The notes beneath the pieces are model-generated. The model saw only the letters and a list, made by a program, of their open reading frames with translations. It ran no database searches and had not been told where the DNA came from. DNA of 64,000 nucleotides. Source: Stenotrophomonas maltophilia (GTDB lineage: Bacteria > Pseudomonadota > Gammaproteobacteria > Xanthomonadales > Xanthomonadaceae). The position numbers were made by a program, and so were the translations under genes. Below are positions 43,929 to 51,201 of the stretch, one piece after another (position 1 is the first letter of the stretch; every line of letters begins with the position of its first letter). The stretch covers positions 620,001-684,000 of the forward strand of contig NZ_CP090423.1 of NCBI RefSeq assembly GCF_023518235.1, given 5' to 3'.

Positions 43929-46877
43929 TCAGAAGCGTGCGGTGAAATTCAGTCGCGTGGTGCGCCCCGGGCCGGGCATCAGGCTCATCGCCAGCGTGTC
44001 CATGTAGTAGGTGTTGCGCAGGTTGTTGACCACCAGTTCCACCTCGGCCTTCGGAGTGAACTGCCAGCGCGCGTAAAAGTCGTAGATCGCGGTGGGGAGG
44101 TAGATGTTCTGCAACCCGGTCGAGCCGGTGGTGTTCCAGGGCTTGTCCAGTTCATGGGTGGGGCCGCTGTTGTAGGTGCGGCGGATGCCGGTATCCAGCC
44201 GCCTGTGGAACAGGCGGAAGCCCAATGTGCTGTGGATCGAGTACTTCGGCGGATTCTGCGCGTTGACGAACGAAGTACCGAAGCCGCCATCCACGCAGTC
44301 AGGGGTGGTGTCCAGCTTGCTCCACTTCGCATAGGGGTCTTCGCGCAGGCGCTTGGCGGTGGCCGCATCGCAGGTGCGCGCACGCTGGTAGTAGCCGGCC
44401 GACAGGTCCAGGTAGGCGATGCCGGCGTCATAGCCGGATTGCAGCTCGTAGCCCGACACCGTGTAGTTGTCGACGTTGTCGACGTAGAAGGCCCAGTTGC
44501 TGGAATCGAAGCGGCGGGTGATCGCGTTGTCGATATCGTTCTTGAACCAGGCCACCTTGAACGCCAGGCGGTCGCCATCGCGCCACAGGTCCTGCTTGAG
44601 CAGGCTGAAGCCGATGTCCCAGGAACGGTTCTTCTCCGGCTTCAGGTCGGCCACCGGTGCCGAGGTGCTGTTGCCCAGCGTCGATTCGAACAGGCTGGGC
44701 ATCTTCCAGCCCTGCGCGTACTTCACGTAGAAGAACATGTCCGCATCGAGGTTGAAGCGGGCCTCGGCATACGGCGCGAAGCCGTGGCCGGAACGGCGGA
44801 TCGCCGGCTTGTAGCCCCAGGCGGTGGGAATCTGCTTGGTGTAGAAGCCGTTGGCGCCGCGCGGGTCGGCAATGAAACCATCAAAGTCGTAGCTCTGGCC
44901 CAGCGTGCTGTCGCCGTAGGGCGTGGCCCGCAGCGAGTCGTAGGTGTAGTTGCCCTGTGCATCCGGGTACCACTCCTTGTACCAGCCGGGCAGCAGCTGC
45001 CCGCCCTTGCTCAGGCGCGCGAAGGTGTAGCGCAGGTCGCGCGATTCACTGACGAAGGCAACGCGGTTGCGGTCACGGGTGCGGTAGTCGATGAAGCGGC
45101 CGCCAGCGGTCAGCGACAGCCAGTCCCACGGTTGCCACTGCAGCGAGGCGACAACGCTGGCCTCGCGGCGCGTGCCCGAGCGCAGGTAGCGGTTGTTGTT
45201 GTAGTCCACCGGCAGCACCGGCGAGTTCGGTGCGGTGTCCTCGTGCTGGAAGGCCGCGCCATAGCGCAGCGTCCAGTCGCCCAGGCGGTTGTTGAAGCGG
45301 GTGGTGTTGCTGCTGTCCACGCCCCAGCGCCGGGTTTTCACGTCTGACTGCAGGCCGGGGCCATAGGTCTCGCCCAGCGTGTCCGGCATCTGGTCGTTGG
45401 GTACGTCCTTGAACAGCGGCGTGTTGGCGATGTTGCTGTTGAACATGCGGCTGGTGGCGGTGGTGAACCACAGCGTGCTGCTCAGATCCAGCCACGGGTG
45501 TGCTTCAGGCCGGTAGCGGTGGCGCAGCGAGGTGGCATTGAGCCGCATCTTCCCGGGCTCGAACTGGAACATGGTGTTGGCCTTGTCCACGTAGGTCACC
45601 CATTCGTTGGACTCGCCGACACGGCCGATCGCCGACGGCATGATCTCGCCGAAGCTGGAGTTGAAGTAGCGGTGGCTCAGCTCCAGGCGCTGGTCGGGGT
45701 TGGGCGTCCAGGTGAACTTCAGCAGCGCCGATTCGTTGTCGGTATGCGTGTTGAGCACCTCGTCGCCCGGGTGGTACATGTCCGAGACCGCCTGGCTGGA
45801 CATGCCGGTGCCGCCGCTGGACAGGTGCTGGTCGTCGTAGCGATGGGCGCCGTTGCTGCCGGCGAAGTAGTTGCCCTGGCGGCGCCGCGCGTAGGCGGCC
45901 ACCAGCTGCCAGTCCTCACCGCGCTGGGCCAAGGCCACGCTGCCGTTCCAGTCGCGCGGGTCGCGCAGGCTGTTGCGGTTGTCGCTGCCGCGCGCGATCT
46001 GCTTGAACGTGCGGGTGCGGTCGATGCTGTTGTCGGCCACGCCACCACGCACGCGCAGGCCCCAGGCCTGACCGTCGTCGAGGATGTCATCGGCGTTCAG
46101 CGTTTCCATGTAGACCACGCCGCCGATCGCGCTGGCGGCGTTGGCGGCCAGGCTTGGTCCCTTCTCGATGCTGACCGAGCTGATCAGGTCCGGGTCGAGG
46201 TAGCTGCGCTGCTGCACGCCGGCATAGCCGCGATAGACGTCGATGGCCTGCTGGCCACCGTCGATGATCACCGGCACCCGGTTCTGGCCCTGCAGGCCGC
46301 GGATGTTCACGTCCAGTGCGCCGCCATTGCGCACGTCGGCGGTATGCACGCCCACGGCGCCGGCCAGCACATCGCCGATCGACTGGCCGCGGAAGCGCTC
46401 CAGCTGCTGGCGGTCCAGGTGCACGCGCGAGCCGCTGTCGCGGAAGACCGCGTCGGCATCGGCCAGGCCCCACGGTGAGGCGCCTTCGCTGGCCTGGCCG
46501 GCCACGCGCAGGGTGCCGATCTGGCGCACGCCGGCGTCGGCGGCAGGTGCGGTCCGCAGCACTACACCGCTGGCATCACGTTGAAAGGTCAGGCCGGTGC
46601 CCGCCAGCAGCTGCGCGAGGGCGGCATCGGTGCCCAGCGTGGCGTGCACGCCGTTGCTGTGGCGGCCACGGGTCAGGCGCGCATCGGCGGCAATCGGCAG
46701 GCCAGACTGCTGGCCGAATGCGGTCAGCGCCTGGTCGAGCGGGCCTGCTGGAATCTGCCAGCGCAGCGTCGCTGCGGAATTCTGCGCAAAGGCGGTGGCG
46801 GGCAGCAGGCAGGGACTGGCCAGGGCCAGGCACAGCGCAATGGCCAGGGGGCGAGGGGAGGGGCAGGGCAGTTTCAT
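43929..46877 (-). CDS. TonB-dependent receptor with STN signalling domain
   Basis: A 982-residue receptor. After a signal peptide comes an STN/secretin-like N-terminal domain (IPAGPLDQALTAFGQQSGLP, GTDAALAQLLAGTGL) of the type that talks to FecR anti-sigma factors. Then come the plug (RGQSIGDVLAGAVGVHTADV, NIRGLQGQNRVPVIIDGGQQ) and a barrel ending TRLNFTARF. Large loops, KNDIDNAITRRF and the GWKMPSLFE stretch recall haemoglobin/haem (HasR-like) receptors, but no definite ligand motif is visible. It follows the sigma/anti-sigma pair on the same strand with a 68-base gap. Confidence 0.92.
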   Translation of the reverse strand: MKLPCPSPRPLAIALCLALASPCLLPATAFAQNSAATLRWQIPAGPLDQALTAFGQQSGLPIAADARLTRGRHSNGVHATLGTDAALAQLLAGTGLTFQRDASGVVLRTAPAADAGVRQIGTLRVAGQASEGASPWGLADADAVFRDSGSRVHLDRQQLERFRGQSIGDVLAGAVGVHTADVRNGGALDVNIRGLQGQNRVPVIIDGGQQAIDVYRGYAGVQQRSYLDPDLISSVSIEKGPSLAANAASAIGGVVYMETLNADDILDDGQAWGLRVRGGVADNSIDRTRTFKQIARGSDNRNSLRDPRDWNGSVALAQRGEDWQLVAAYARRRQGNYFAGSNGAHRYDDQHLSSGGTGMSSQAVSDMYHPGDEVLNTHTDNESALLKFTWTPNPDQRLELSHRYFNSSFGEIMPSAIGRVGESNEWVTYVDKANTMFQFEPGKMRLNATSLRHRYRPEAHPWLDLSSTLWFTTATSRMFNSNIANTPLFKDVPNDQMPDTLGETYGPGLQSDVKTRRWGVDSSNTTRFNNRLGDWTLRYGAAFQHEDTAPNSPVLPVDYNNNRYLRSGTRREASVVASLQWQPWDWLSLTAGGRFIDYRTRDRNRVAFVSESRDLRYTFARLSKGGQLLPGWYKEWYPDAQGNYTYDSLRATPYGDSTLGQSYDFDGFIADPRGANGFYTKQIPTAWGYKPAIRRSGHGFAPYAEARFNLDADMFFYVKYAQGWKMPSLFESTLGNSTSAPVADLKPEKNRSWDIGFSLLKQDLWRDGDRLAFKVAWFKNDIDNAITRRFDSSNWAFYVDNVDNYTVSGYELQSGYDAGIAYLDLSAGYYQRARTCDAATAKRLREDPYAKWSKLDTTPDCVDGGFGTSFVNAQNPPKYSIHSTLGFRLFHRRLDTGIRRTYNSGPTHELDKPWNTTGSTGLQNIYLPTAIYDFYARWQFTPKAEVELVVNNLRNTYYMDTLAMSLMPGPGRTTRLNFTARF

Positions 46878-46945
46878 GGGGGCGGCAACGTCCGCAATGG
46901 GTTCCCCTGTACTGCCCGGTGAGCGCGCAAAAGGGGAACCGCGCA

Positions 46946-47890
46946 TCAACGCGGATGCACGACGGTCCACCACGGCCAGCGCTGTTCGATGCGGATCGGC
47001 AGCGCACGCGTCAGCAACTGCAGGGCCTGTGCGCTGTGCAGTCGCGGCAGCACAGCAGTGACCTTCAGCGCTGCGACAGCGGGATCGCAGCCGAGGTAGC
47101 CGCGATGGTGGCGGGCCAGCTCTTCGACGACGCGGACCAGCCGAGTGTCCTGCACCTGCAGGCGACCGTCCTGCCAATCGCCGCGCAGCGGATCGGGCTC
47201 GACCGTTGCAAGTCCGCCCATCGGGCCGATCTGCACGGCGCTGCCGGCGGGTACATCCCGTGCCGCACTGAACTGCGGCAGGCAGCGCACCACGCCTTCA
47301 AACACATCCAGGCGGCTGCCCTGGGCCTCGCGGCCTACCGCGAGACGGGTGCCGATCGGCTGCAGGCGGGCGCCGGGCACGTGCACGGTCAATGGCAGGC
47401 CGTCGAAGGCAGCTGCGTGACCGGTCAGCAACAGTAACTCGCCTCGCAGCAGATGCACGGCGCGCTGGCCGTCGCCCATGCGGATCGCCACTTCGCTGCC
47501 GGCGTTGAGCCACAGCTGGCTGCCGTCGGCCAGCGTCCAGTGCCCGGTGCGGCCGGCGCCGGTGCGCTGCGTGTGCACGCTACGCTGAAGGTGCAGCGCG
47601 TGCAGGCCGAGCAGCGAAACGGCGCCGATGCCGAGTGCACCGCCGAGACCGCGCAGTGCCTGCCGACGCCGATGGCCAGCGGTGCCCAGCGCCTTTGCGG
47701 CGGCGGGGGCCGACAGCGGTGCGAACGACTGCCAGACCAACTCGACCCGGTGCCAAGCGTGGGCGTGGCTCGCATCGGCGTGCAGCCAGGCCTGCCAGCG
47801 CTGTTGCTCGTATTCGTTCCATCCGTGCTCGCGCAGTGCGAACCACTCGGCGGCCTGTTCCAGCGCGGGGCTGGCCAATGCCGTGCTCAT
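46946..47890 (-). CDS. FecR-family anti-sigma factor
   Basis: A 314-residue protein. The N-terminal cytoplasmic domain carries the FecR/DUF4880 pattern (ALEQAAEWFALREHGWNEYE then WQAWLHADASHAHAWHRVE). A single membrane segment (LGIGAVSLLGLHAL) and the periplasmic FecR region follow (LADGSQLWLNAGSEVAIR, then LLRGELLLLTG). It should hold the ECF sigma factor until the STN domain of the receptor signals. Its ATG overlaps the sigma gene stop by four bases. Confidence 0.93.
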   Translation of the reverse strand: MSTALASPALEQAAEWFALREHGWNEYEQQRWQAWLHADASHAHAWHRVELVWQSFAPLSAPAAAKALGTAGHRRRQALRGLGGALGIGAVSLLGLHALHLQRSVHTQRTGAGRTGHWTLADGSQLWLNAGSEVAIRMGDGQRAVHLLRGELLLLTGHAAAFDGLPLTVHVPGARLQPIGTRLAVGREAQGSRLDVFEGVVRCLPQFSAARDVPAGSAVQIGPMGGLATVEPDPLRGDWQDGRLQVQDTRLVRVVEELARHHRGYLGCDPAVAALKVTAVLPRLHSAQALQLLTRALPIRIEQRWPWWTVVHPR

Positions 47891-48405
47891 GCGGCGGCAT
47901 CGCCGGACAGGCGCAGGCAATGCAGCATCGCCTGCGCCATGTACTTCTTGACCATCCGTTCGGACACGCCCAGCTGCTGGCCAATCTCGGCATAGCCGAG
48001 GCCGGACAGGCGCGCCAGCAGGAAGGCGCGACGAGGGCGTTCGGCCAGCCCCGCCAGCATGTCGGCGATGGCGTGCAGCAGCTGCAGCGCCTGCGTCCGT
48101 TCCTCTGCCGAAGGGTGCACCGGCTCGGGTTGGGCAGCCAGCGCGGCCAGATAGGCGCGCTCCAGATCCGCGCGCTGCCAATGGTTGACCAGCAGGGCGT
48201 GGGCGATGGTGCTGAGGTAGGCGCGTGGCAGCCGCAGCTGCCCCGGGTCAACGCAGCGGCTGAGCAGGCGCAGGAAGGTGTCCTGGGTCAGGTCGGCGGC
48301 ACACTCGGCGTTATGGGTGCGGCGTCGCAGCCAGCCGAGCAGCCAGCCATGATGTTCGCGGTAGAACCCCGCCAGCGCGGCGCTGGAGGCGGCGGGCACA
48401 GCCAT
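47887..48405 (-). CDS. FecI-like ECF sigma factor
   Basis: A 172-residue ECF sigma70 with region 2 (FYREHHGWLLGWLRRRTHNA, AADLTQDTFLRLLS, RAYLSTIAHALLVNHWQR) and region 4 (ADMLAGLAERPRRAFLLARL, SGLGYAEIGQQLGVSERMVK). It matches the iron-starvation FecI class, with a Fur-like site directly before its start. It would direct RNA polymerase to the receptor gene promoter. Confidence 0.94.
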   Translation of the reverse strand: MAVPAASSAALAGFYREHHGWLLGWLRRRTHNAECAADLTQDTFLRLLSRCVDPGQLRLPRAYLSTIAHALLVNHWQRADLERAYLAALAAQPEPVHPSAEERTQALQLLHAIADMLAGLAERPRRAFLLARLSGLGYAEIGQQLGVSERMVKKYMAQAMLHCLRLSGDAAA

Positions 48406-48417
48406 CGGCTTCGGTCA

Positions 48418-48440
48418 TTAATGAGAATGATTCCCATTAT
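48418..48440 (-). promoter_or_regulatory. Fur box upstream of the ECF sigma gene
   Basis: On the minus strand this reads ATAATGGGAATCATTCTCATTAA. It includes GGGAATCATTCTCATT, a strong match to the Fur consensus with two overlapping hexamer pairs. It predicts iron repression of the sigma/anti-sigma/receptor unit. Confidence 0.8.
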
Positions 48441-48553
48441 AGAGTGATCGGGCGGCACTCGACAAACGTTGCGCAGCGCGCAGTGGGGTGGCGGGCCCAT
48501 TTGCGATGCCCGGCGGGCTCGCCGACACTGCGGTTTTCCGCAGGGAGTGCCAC

Positions 48554-48934
48554 ATGTTCAGCCACGTTACCGTTGGGACCAACAACATGGATGTCGCGCA
48601 TCGCTTCTACGATGCGCTGTTCACCGCGCTGGGCGCACGCCCGGGTGTGTTCGACGACAAGGGGCGCCTGGTCTATTTCAAGGACGGCCGCATGTTCATC
48701 GTCACCGCGCCGATTGATGGTCAGCCGGCGTGCCACGCCAACGGCGGCACCATCGGCTTCACCCTGGACAGCGCCGAGGCCGTGCGTGGCTGGCAGGACG
48801 CTGGCGTGGCGCAGGGCGGCACTGCCATCGAAGATCCGGCCGGTATCCGCAACATGGCCGGCCGCCAGCTGTTCCTGGCCTACCTGCGCGATCCCGATGG
48901 CAACAAGCTGTGCGCGGTGCATGTGATGTCGTGA
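48554..48934 (+). CDS. VOC-family (glyoxalase-like) protein
   Basis: A 126-residue single VOC unit with FSHVTVGTNNMDVAHRFYDA, KDGRMFIVTAPIDGQP and AYLRDPDGNKLCAVHVMS, the usual beta-alpha-beta-beta-beta layout. Metal ligands are inferred: an N-terminal His (SHVTVG) and the terminal His/Glu-like positions. The substrate is unknown. It is divergent from the ECF sigma gene. Confidence 0.9.
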   Translation: MFSHVTVGTNNMDVAHRFYDALFTALGARPGVFDDKGRLVYFKDGRMFIVTAPIDGQPACHANGGTIGFTLDSAEAVRGWQDAGVAQGGTAIEDPAGIRNMAGRQLFLAYLRDPDGNKLCAVHVMS

Positions 48935-48954
48935 CGCGCAGCGGGCAGGCGCCG

Positions 48955-48982
48955 CGCGCGTGATAGCACGAAACCACGCGCG
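48955..48982. terminator. Hairpin after the VOC gene
   Basis: CGCGCGTG (48955-48962) and CACGCGCG (48975-48982) form an 8-bp stem with a 12-base loop just beyond the VOC stop. It has no U tract. It may terminate that gene before betT. Confidence 0.4.
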
Positions 48983-49079
48983 CCGGCCGTGACAGCAGGC
49001 CGCAACTTCATGCTCTGTCCACTGCGGTTCAGCCAGAATCGGTCGGCTAATTCCTTGATCTACCGGAGAACGCCGCCCC

Positions 49080-51059
49080 ATGGATGTACTGGAGCCGCAA
49101 CAATCCCCGGTGCGCACCCTTCGGCCTGTGTTCGCCTTCGCGGCGATCGTTGTCGTGGCGTTCGCGCTGTTCGTCAGCCTGTTCCCACTGGGGGCAGGCC
49201 GCCTTCTGCTCAAGGCACAGGACTGGGCCGCCCTGAATGTCGGCTGGTATTACCTGCTGGCGATGACCCTGTACCTGGTGTTCGTGGTCGGCGTGGCGCT
49301 GTCCAAGTACGGCGGCATCAAGCTCGGCGCCGACCATGACGAACCGGAGTTCAGTTACCTCTCCTGGGCCGGCATGCTGTTCGCGGCGGGCATCAGCATC
49401 ACCCTGTTCTTCTTCTGTGTTTCCGAACCACTGACCCATTACCTGCAGCCGCCGCAGGGCGATCCGGCGGCAGGCGAGGCCGGTGCGCGCCAGGCCATGC
49501 AGCTGCTGTTCCTGCACTGGGGCCTGCATGGCTGGGGCGTGTTCGCACTGGCGGCGATGGCCATGGCCTATTTCGCCTACCGCCACAACCTGCCGCTGGC
49601 ATTGCGTTCGGCGCTGTATCCGCTGATCGGCAAACGCATCAATGGGCCGATCGGCTACACCGTGGATGCATTGGGCATTGTCGCCACCGTGTTCGGCATC
49701 GGCGCCGACATGGGCTTTGGCGTGCTGCACCTCAACGCTGGCCTGTCGCACCTGTTCAACGTGCCGCACTCCAACCTGGTGCAGATCCTCCTGGTGGTGG
49801 CAATGATGGGCGCCGCCGTGGCGGTCGCGGTGTCCGGCGTAGAGAAGGGCGTGCGCTGGATGGCCAACATCAACATGCTGCTGGCGATCGCGCTGGTGCT
49901 GTTCATGTTGTTCGCCGGGCCGACGCAGTACCTGTTCAGCACCTTGATGCAGAACCTGGGCGACTACCTGGGCAGCGTGGTCGGCAAGAGTTTCGACGTG
50001 TACGCCTACGGCGGCCGGCCGGAATGGCTGGGCGGCTGGACGGTGTTCTACTGGGCCTGGTGGATCGGCTGGGCGCCGTTTGTGGGCCTGTTCATCGCGC
50101 GCATCTCGCGCGGCCGCACCATCCGCGAATTCGTGTTCGGCGTGCTGCTGATCCCGCTCGGCTTCACCCTGGCGTGGCTGTCGATCTTCGGTAACAGTGC
50201 GCTGGACCAGGTGCTGCACCACGGCCAGCAGCAGCTGGCGCAGCTGGCCGTGGATGATCCACCGACGGTGCTGTACGCATTGCTGGACGGCTATCCGTGG
50301 AGCCGTGCGGTGATCACGGTGACAGTGCTGGTCAGCTTCATCTTCTTCGTGACATCAGCCGACTCCGGTGCCGTGGTGCTGTCTACGTTGTCGTCGCATG
50401 GCGGGGCGCCGGAGGACGATGGCCCACGCTGGCTGCGCGTGTTCTGGGGCACGGTGATCGCGGTGCTGACCGCAGGCCTGTTGCTGGCCGGCAGCATCGA
50501 CGCACTGAAATCGGCGGTGGTGCTGGCCTCACTGCCGTTCTCGGCGATCCTGCTGCTGATGATGTGGGGCCTGACCCGCGCCTTCAGCGACGAGTCGCAC
50601 CGCAAGCGCGCGTTGCAGTACCGCCCATCACCGTTGATCGGTGACGATCGCCACCACCAGGGCTGGCGCCAGCGCCTGAGCCAGGCCATGCATTTCCCGG
50701 TACGCGACCAGGTCTACCGTTTCATGGACGACACGGTGAAGCCGGCGATGGAGGCGGTGGCCGAGCAGCTGCGCGGGCAGGGCTGGGATGTGGCCACGCG
50801 TTTCGAAGCGGGCGACATGGAGCTGTCGGTCAATCACGGTGAGCAGCAGGACTTCCTGTACCGGGTGATCCTCAGCGGCTACCTAACCCCGTCGTTCGCC
50901 GCACAGCAGCTGCGCAACCAGCGCTATTACCGCGCCGAAGTGCACCTGTATGAAGGCAGCCAGGATTACGACCTGGTGGGGTACAGCCGCAAGCAGATCA
51001 TCAACGACATCATCAGCCAGTACGAACGGCACCTGCAGTTCCTGCACCTGAGCCGGTGA
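49080..51059 (+). CDS. betT: BetT-type choline transporter (BCCT family)
   Basis: A 659-residue secondary transporter. Twelve membrane helices span about residues 15-520. The BCCT Trp signature is in the choline-binding region FYWAWWIGWAPFVGLFIARI, and SRGRTIREFVFGVLLIPLGF follows. The long cytoplasmic C-terminus (about 530-659) is typical of the osmosensing BetT forms, with VILSGYLTPSFAAQQLRNQR. It supplies choline for betaine synthesis or catabolism; no bet genes are adjacent. ATG at 49080 is preceded by a weak site. Confidence 0.93.
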   Translation: MDVLEPQQSPVRTLRPVFAFAAIVVVAFALFVSLFPLGAGRLLLKAQDWAALNVGWYYLLAMTLYLVFVVGVALSKYGGIKLGADHDEPEFSYLSWAGMLFAAGISITLFFFCVSEPLTHYLQPPQGDPAAGEAGARQAMQLLFLHWGLHGWGVFALAAMAMAYFAYRHNLPLALRSALYPLIGKRINGPIGYTVDALGIVATVFGIGADMGFGVLHLNAGLSHLFNVPHSNLVQILLVVAMMGAAVAVAVSGVEKGVRWMANINMLLAIALVLFMLFAGPTQYLFSTLMQNLGDYLGSVVGKSFDVYAYGGRPEWLGGWTVFYWAWWIGWAPFVGLFIARISRGRTIREFVFGVLLIPLGFTLAWLSIFGNSALDQVLHHGQQQLAQLAVDDPPTVLYALLDGYPWSRAVITVTVLVSFIFFVTSADSGAVVLSTLSSHGGAPEDDGPRWLRVFWGTVIAVLTAGLLLAGSIDALKSAVVLASLPFSAILLLMMWGLTRAFSDESHRKRALQYRPSPLIGDDRHHQGWRQRLSQAMHFPVRDQVYRFMDDTVKPAMEAVAEQLRGQGWDVATRFEAGDMELSVNHGEQQDFLYRVILSGYLTPSFAAQQLRNQRYYRAEVHLYEGSQDYDLVGYSRKQIINDIISQYERHLQFLHLSR

Positions 51060-51066
51060 TGCGGCC

Positions 51067-51089
51067 GGTGCGGACCGTGGGTCCGCACC
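51067..51089 (+). terminator. Terminator-like hairpin after betT
   Basis: GGTGCGGACC (51067-51076) and GGTCCGCACC (51080-51089) form a perfect 10-bp stem with a GTG loop, eight bases beyond the betT stop. A nearly identical motif recurs at 53952-53968, so it belongs to a dispersed repeat. Confidence 0.55.
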
Positions 51090-51094
51090 GACCT

Positions 51095-51186
51095 GTAGAG
51101 CCGAGCCCATGCTCGGCTGGACTTCCGGAGCCAAGCAGCCGAGCATGGGCTCGGCTCTGCAGCAACGGCCGTCGAGCAAGCTCGAC
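51095..51186. repeat. SMAG pair in inverted orientation
   Basis: GTAGAGCCGAGCCCATGCTCGG (from 51095) and its inverted partner ending GGCTCGGCTCTGC (to 51160) are head-to-tail SMAG hairpins. The small inverted repeat GTCGAGCAAGCTCGAC (51171-51186) follows. They separate the convergent betT and TonB receptor genes. Confidence 0.75.
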
Positions 51187-51201
51187 GCTACGGGTGGCCG
51201 A

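Noticed and set aside
43911..45347. Plus-strand open frame across the STN receptor
   Set aside because: Shadow of the receptor gene; no start signal or domain.
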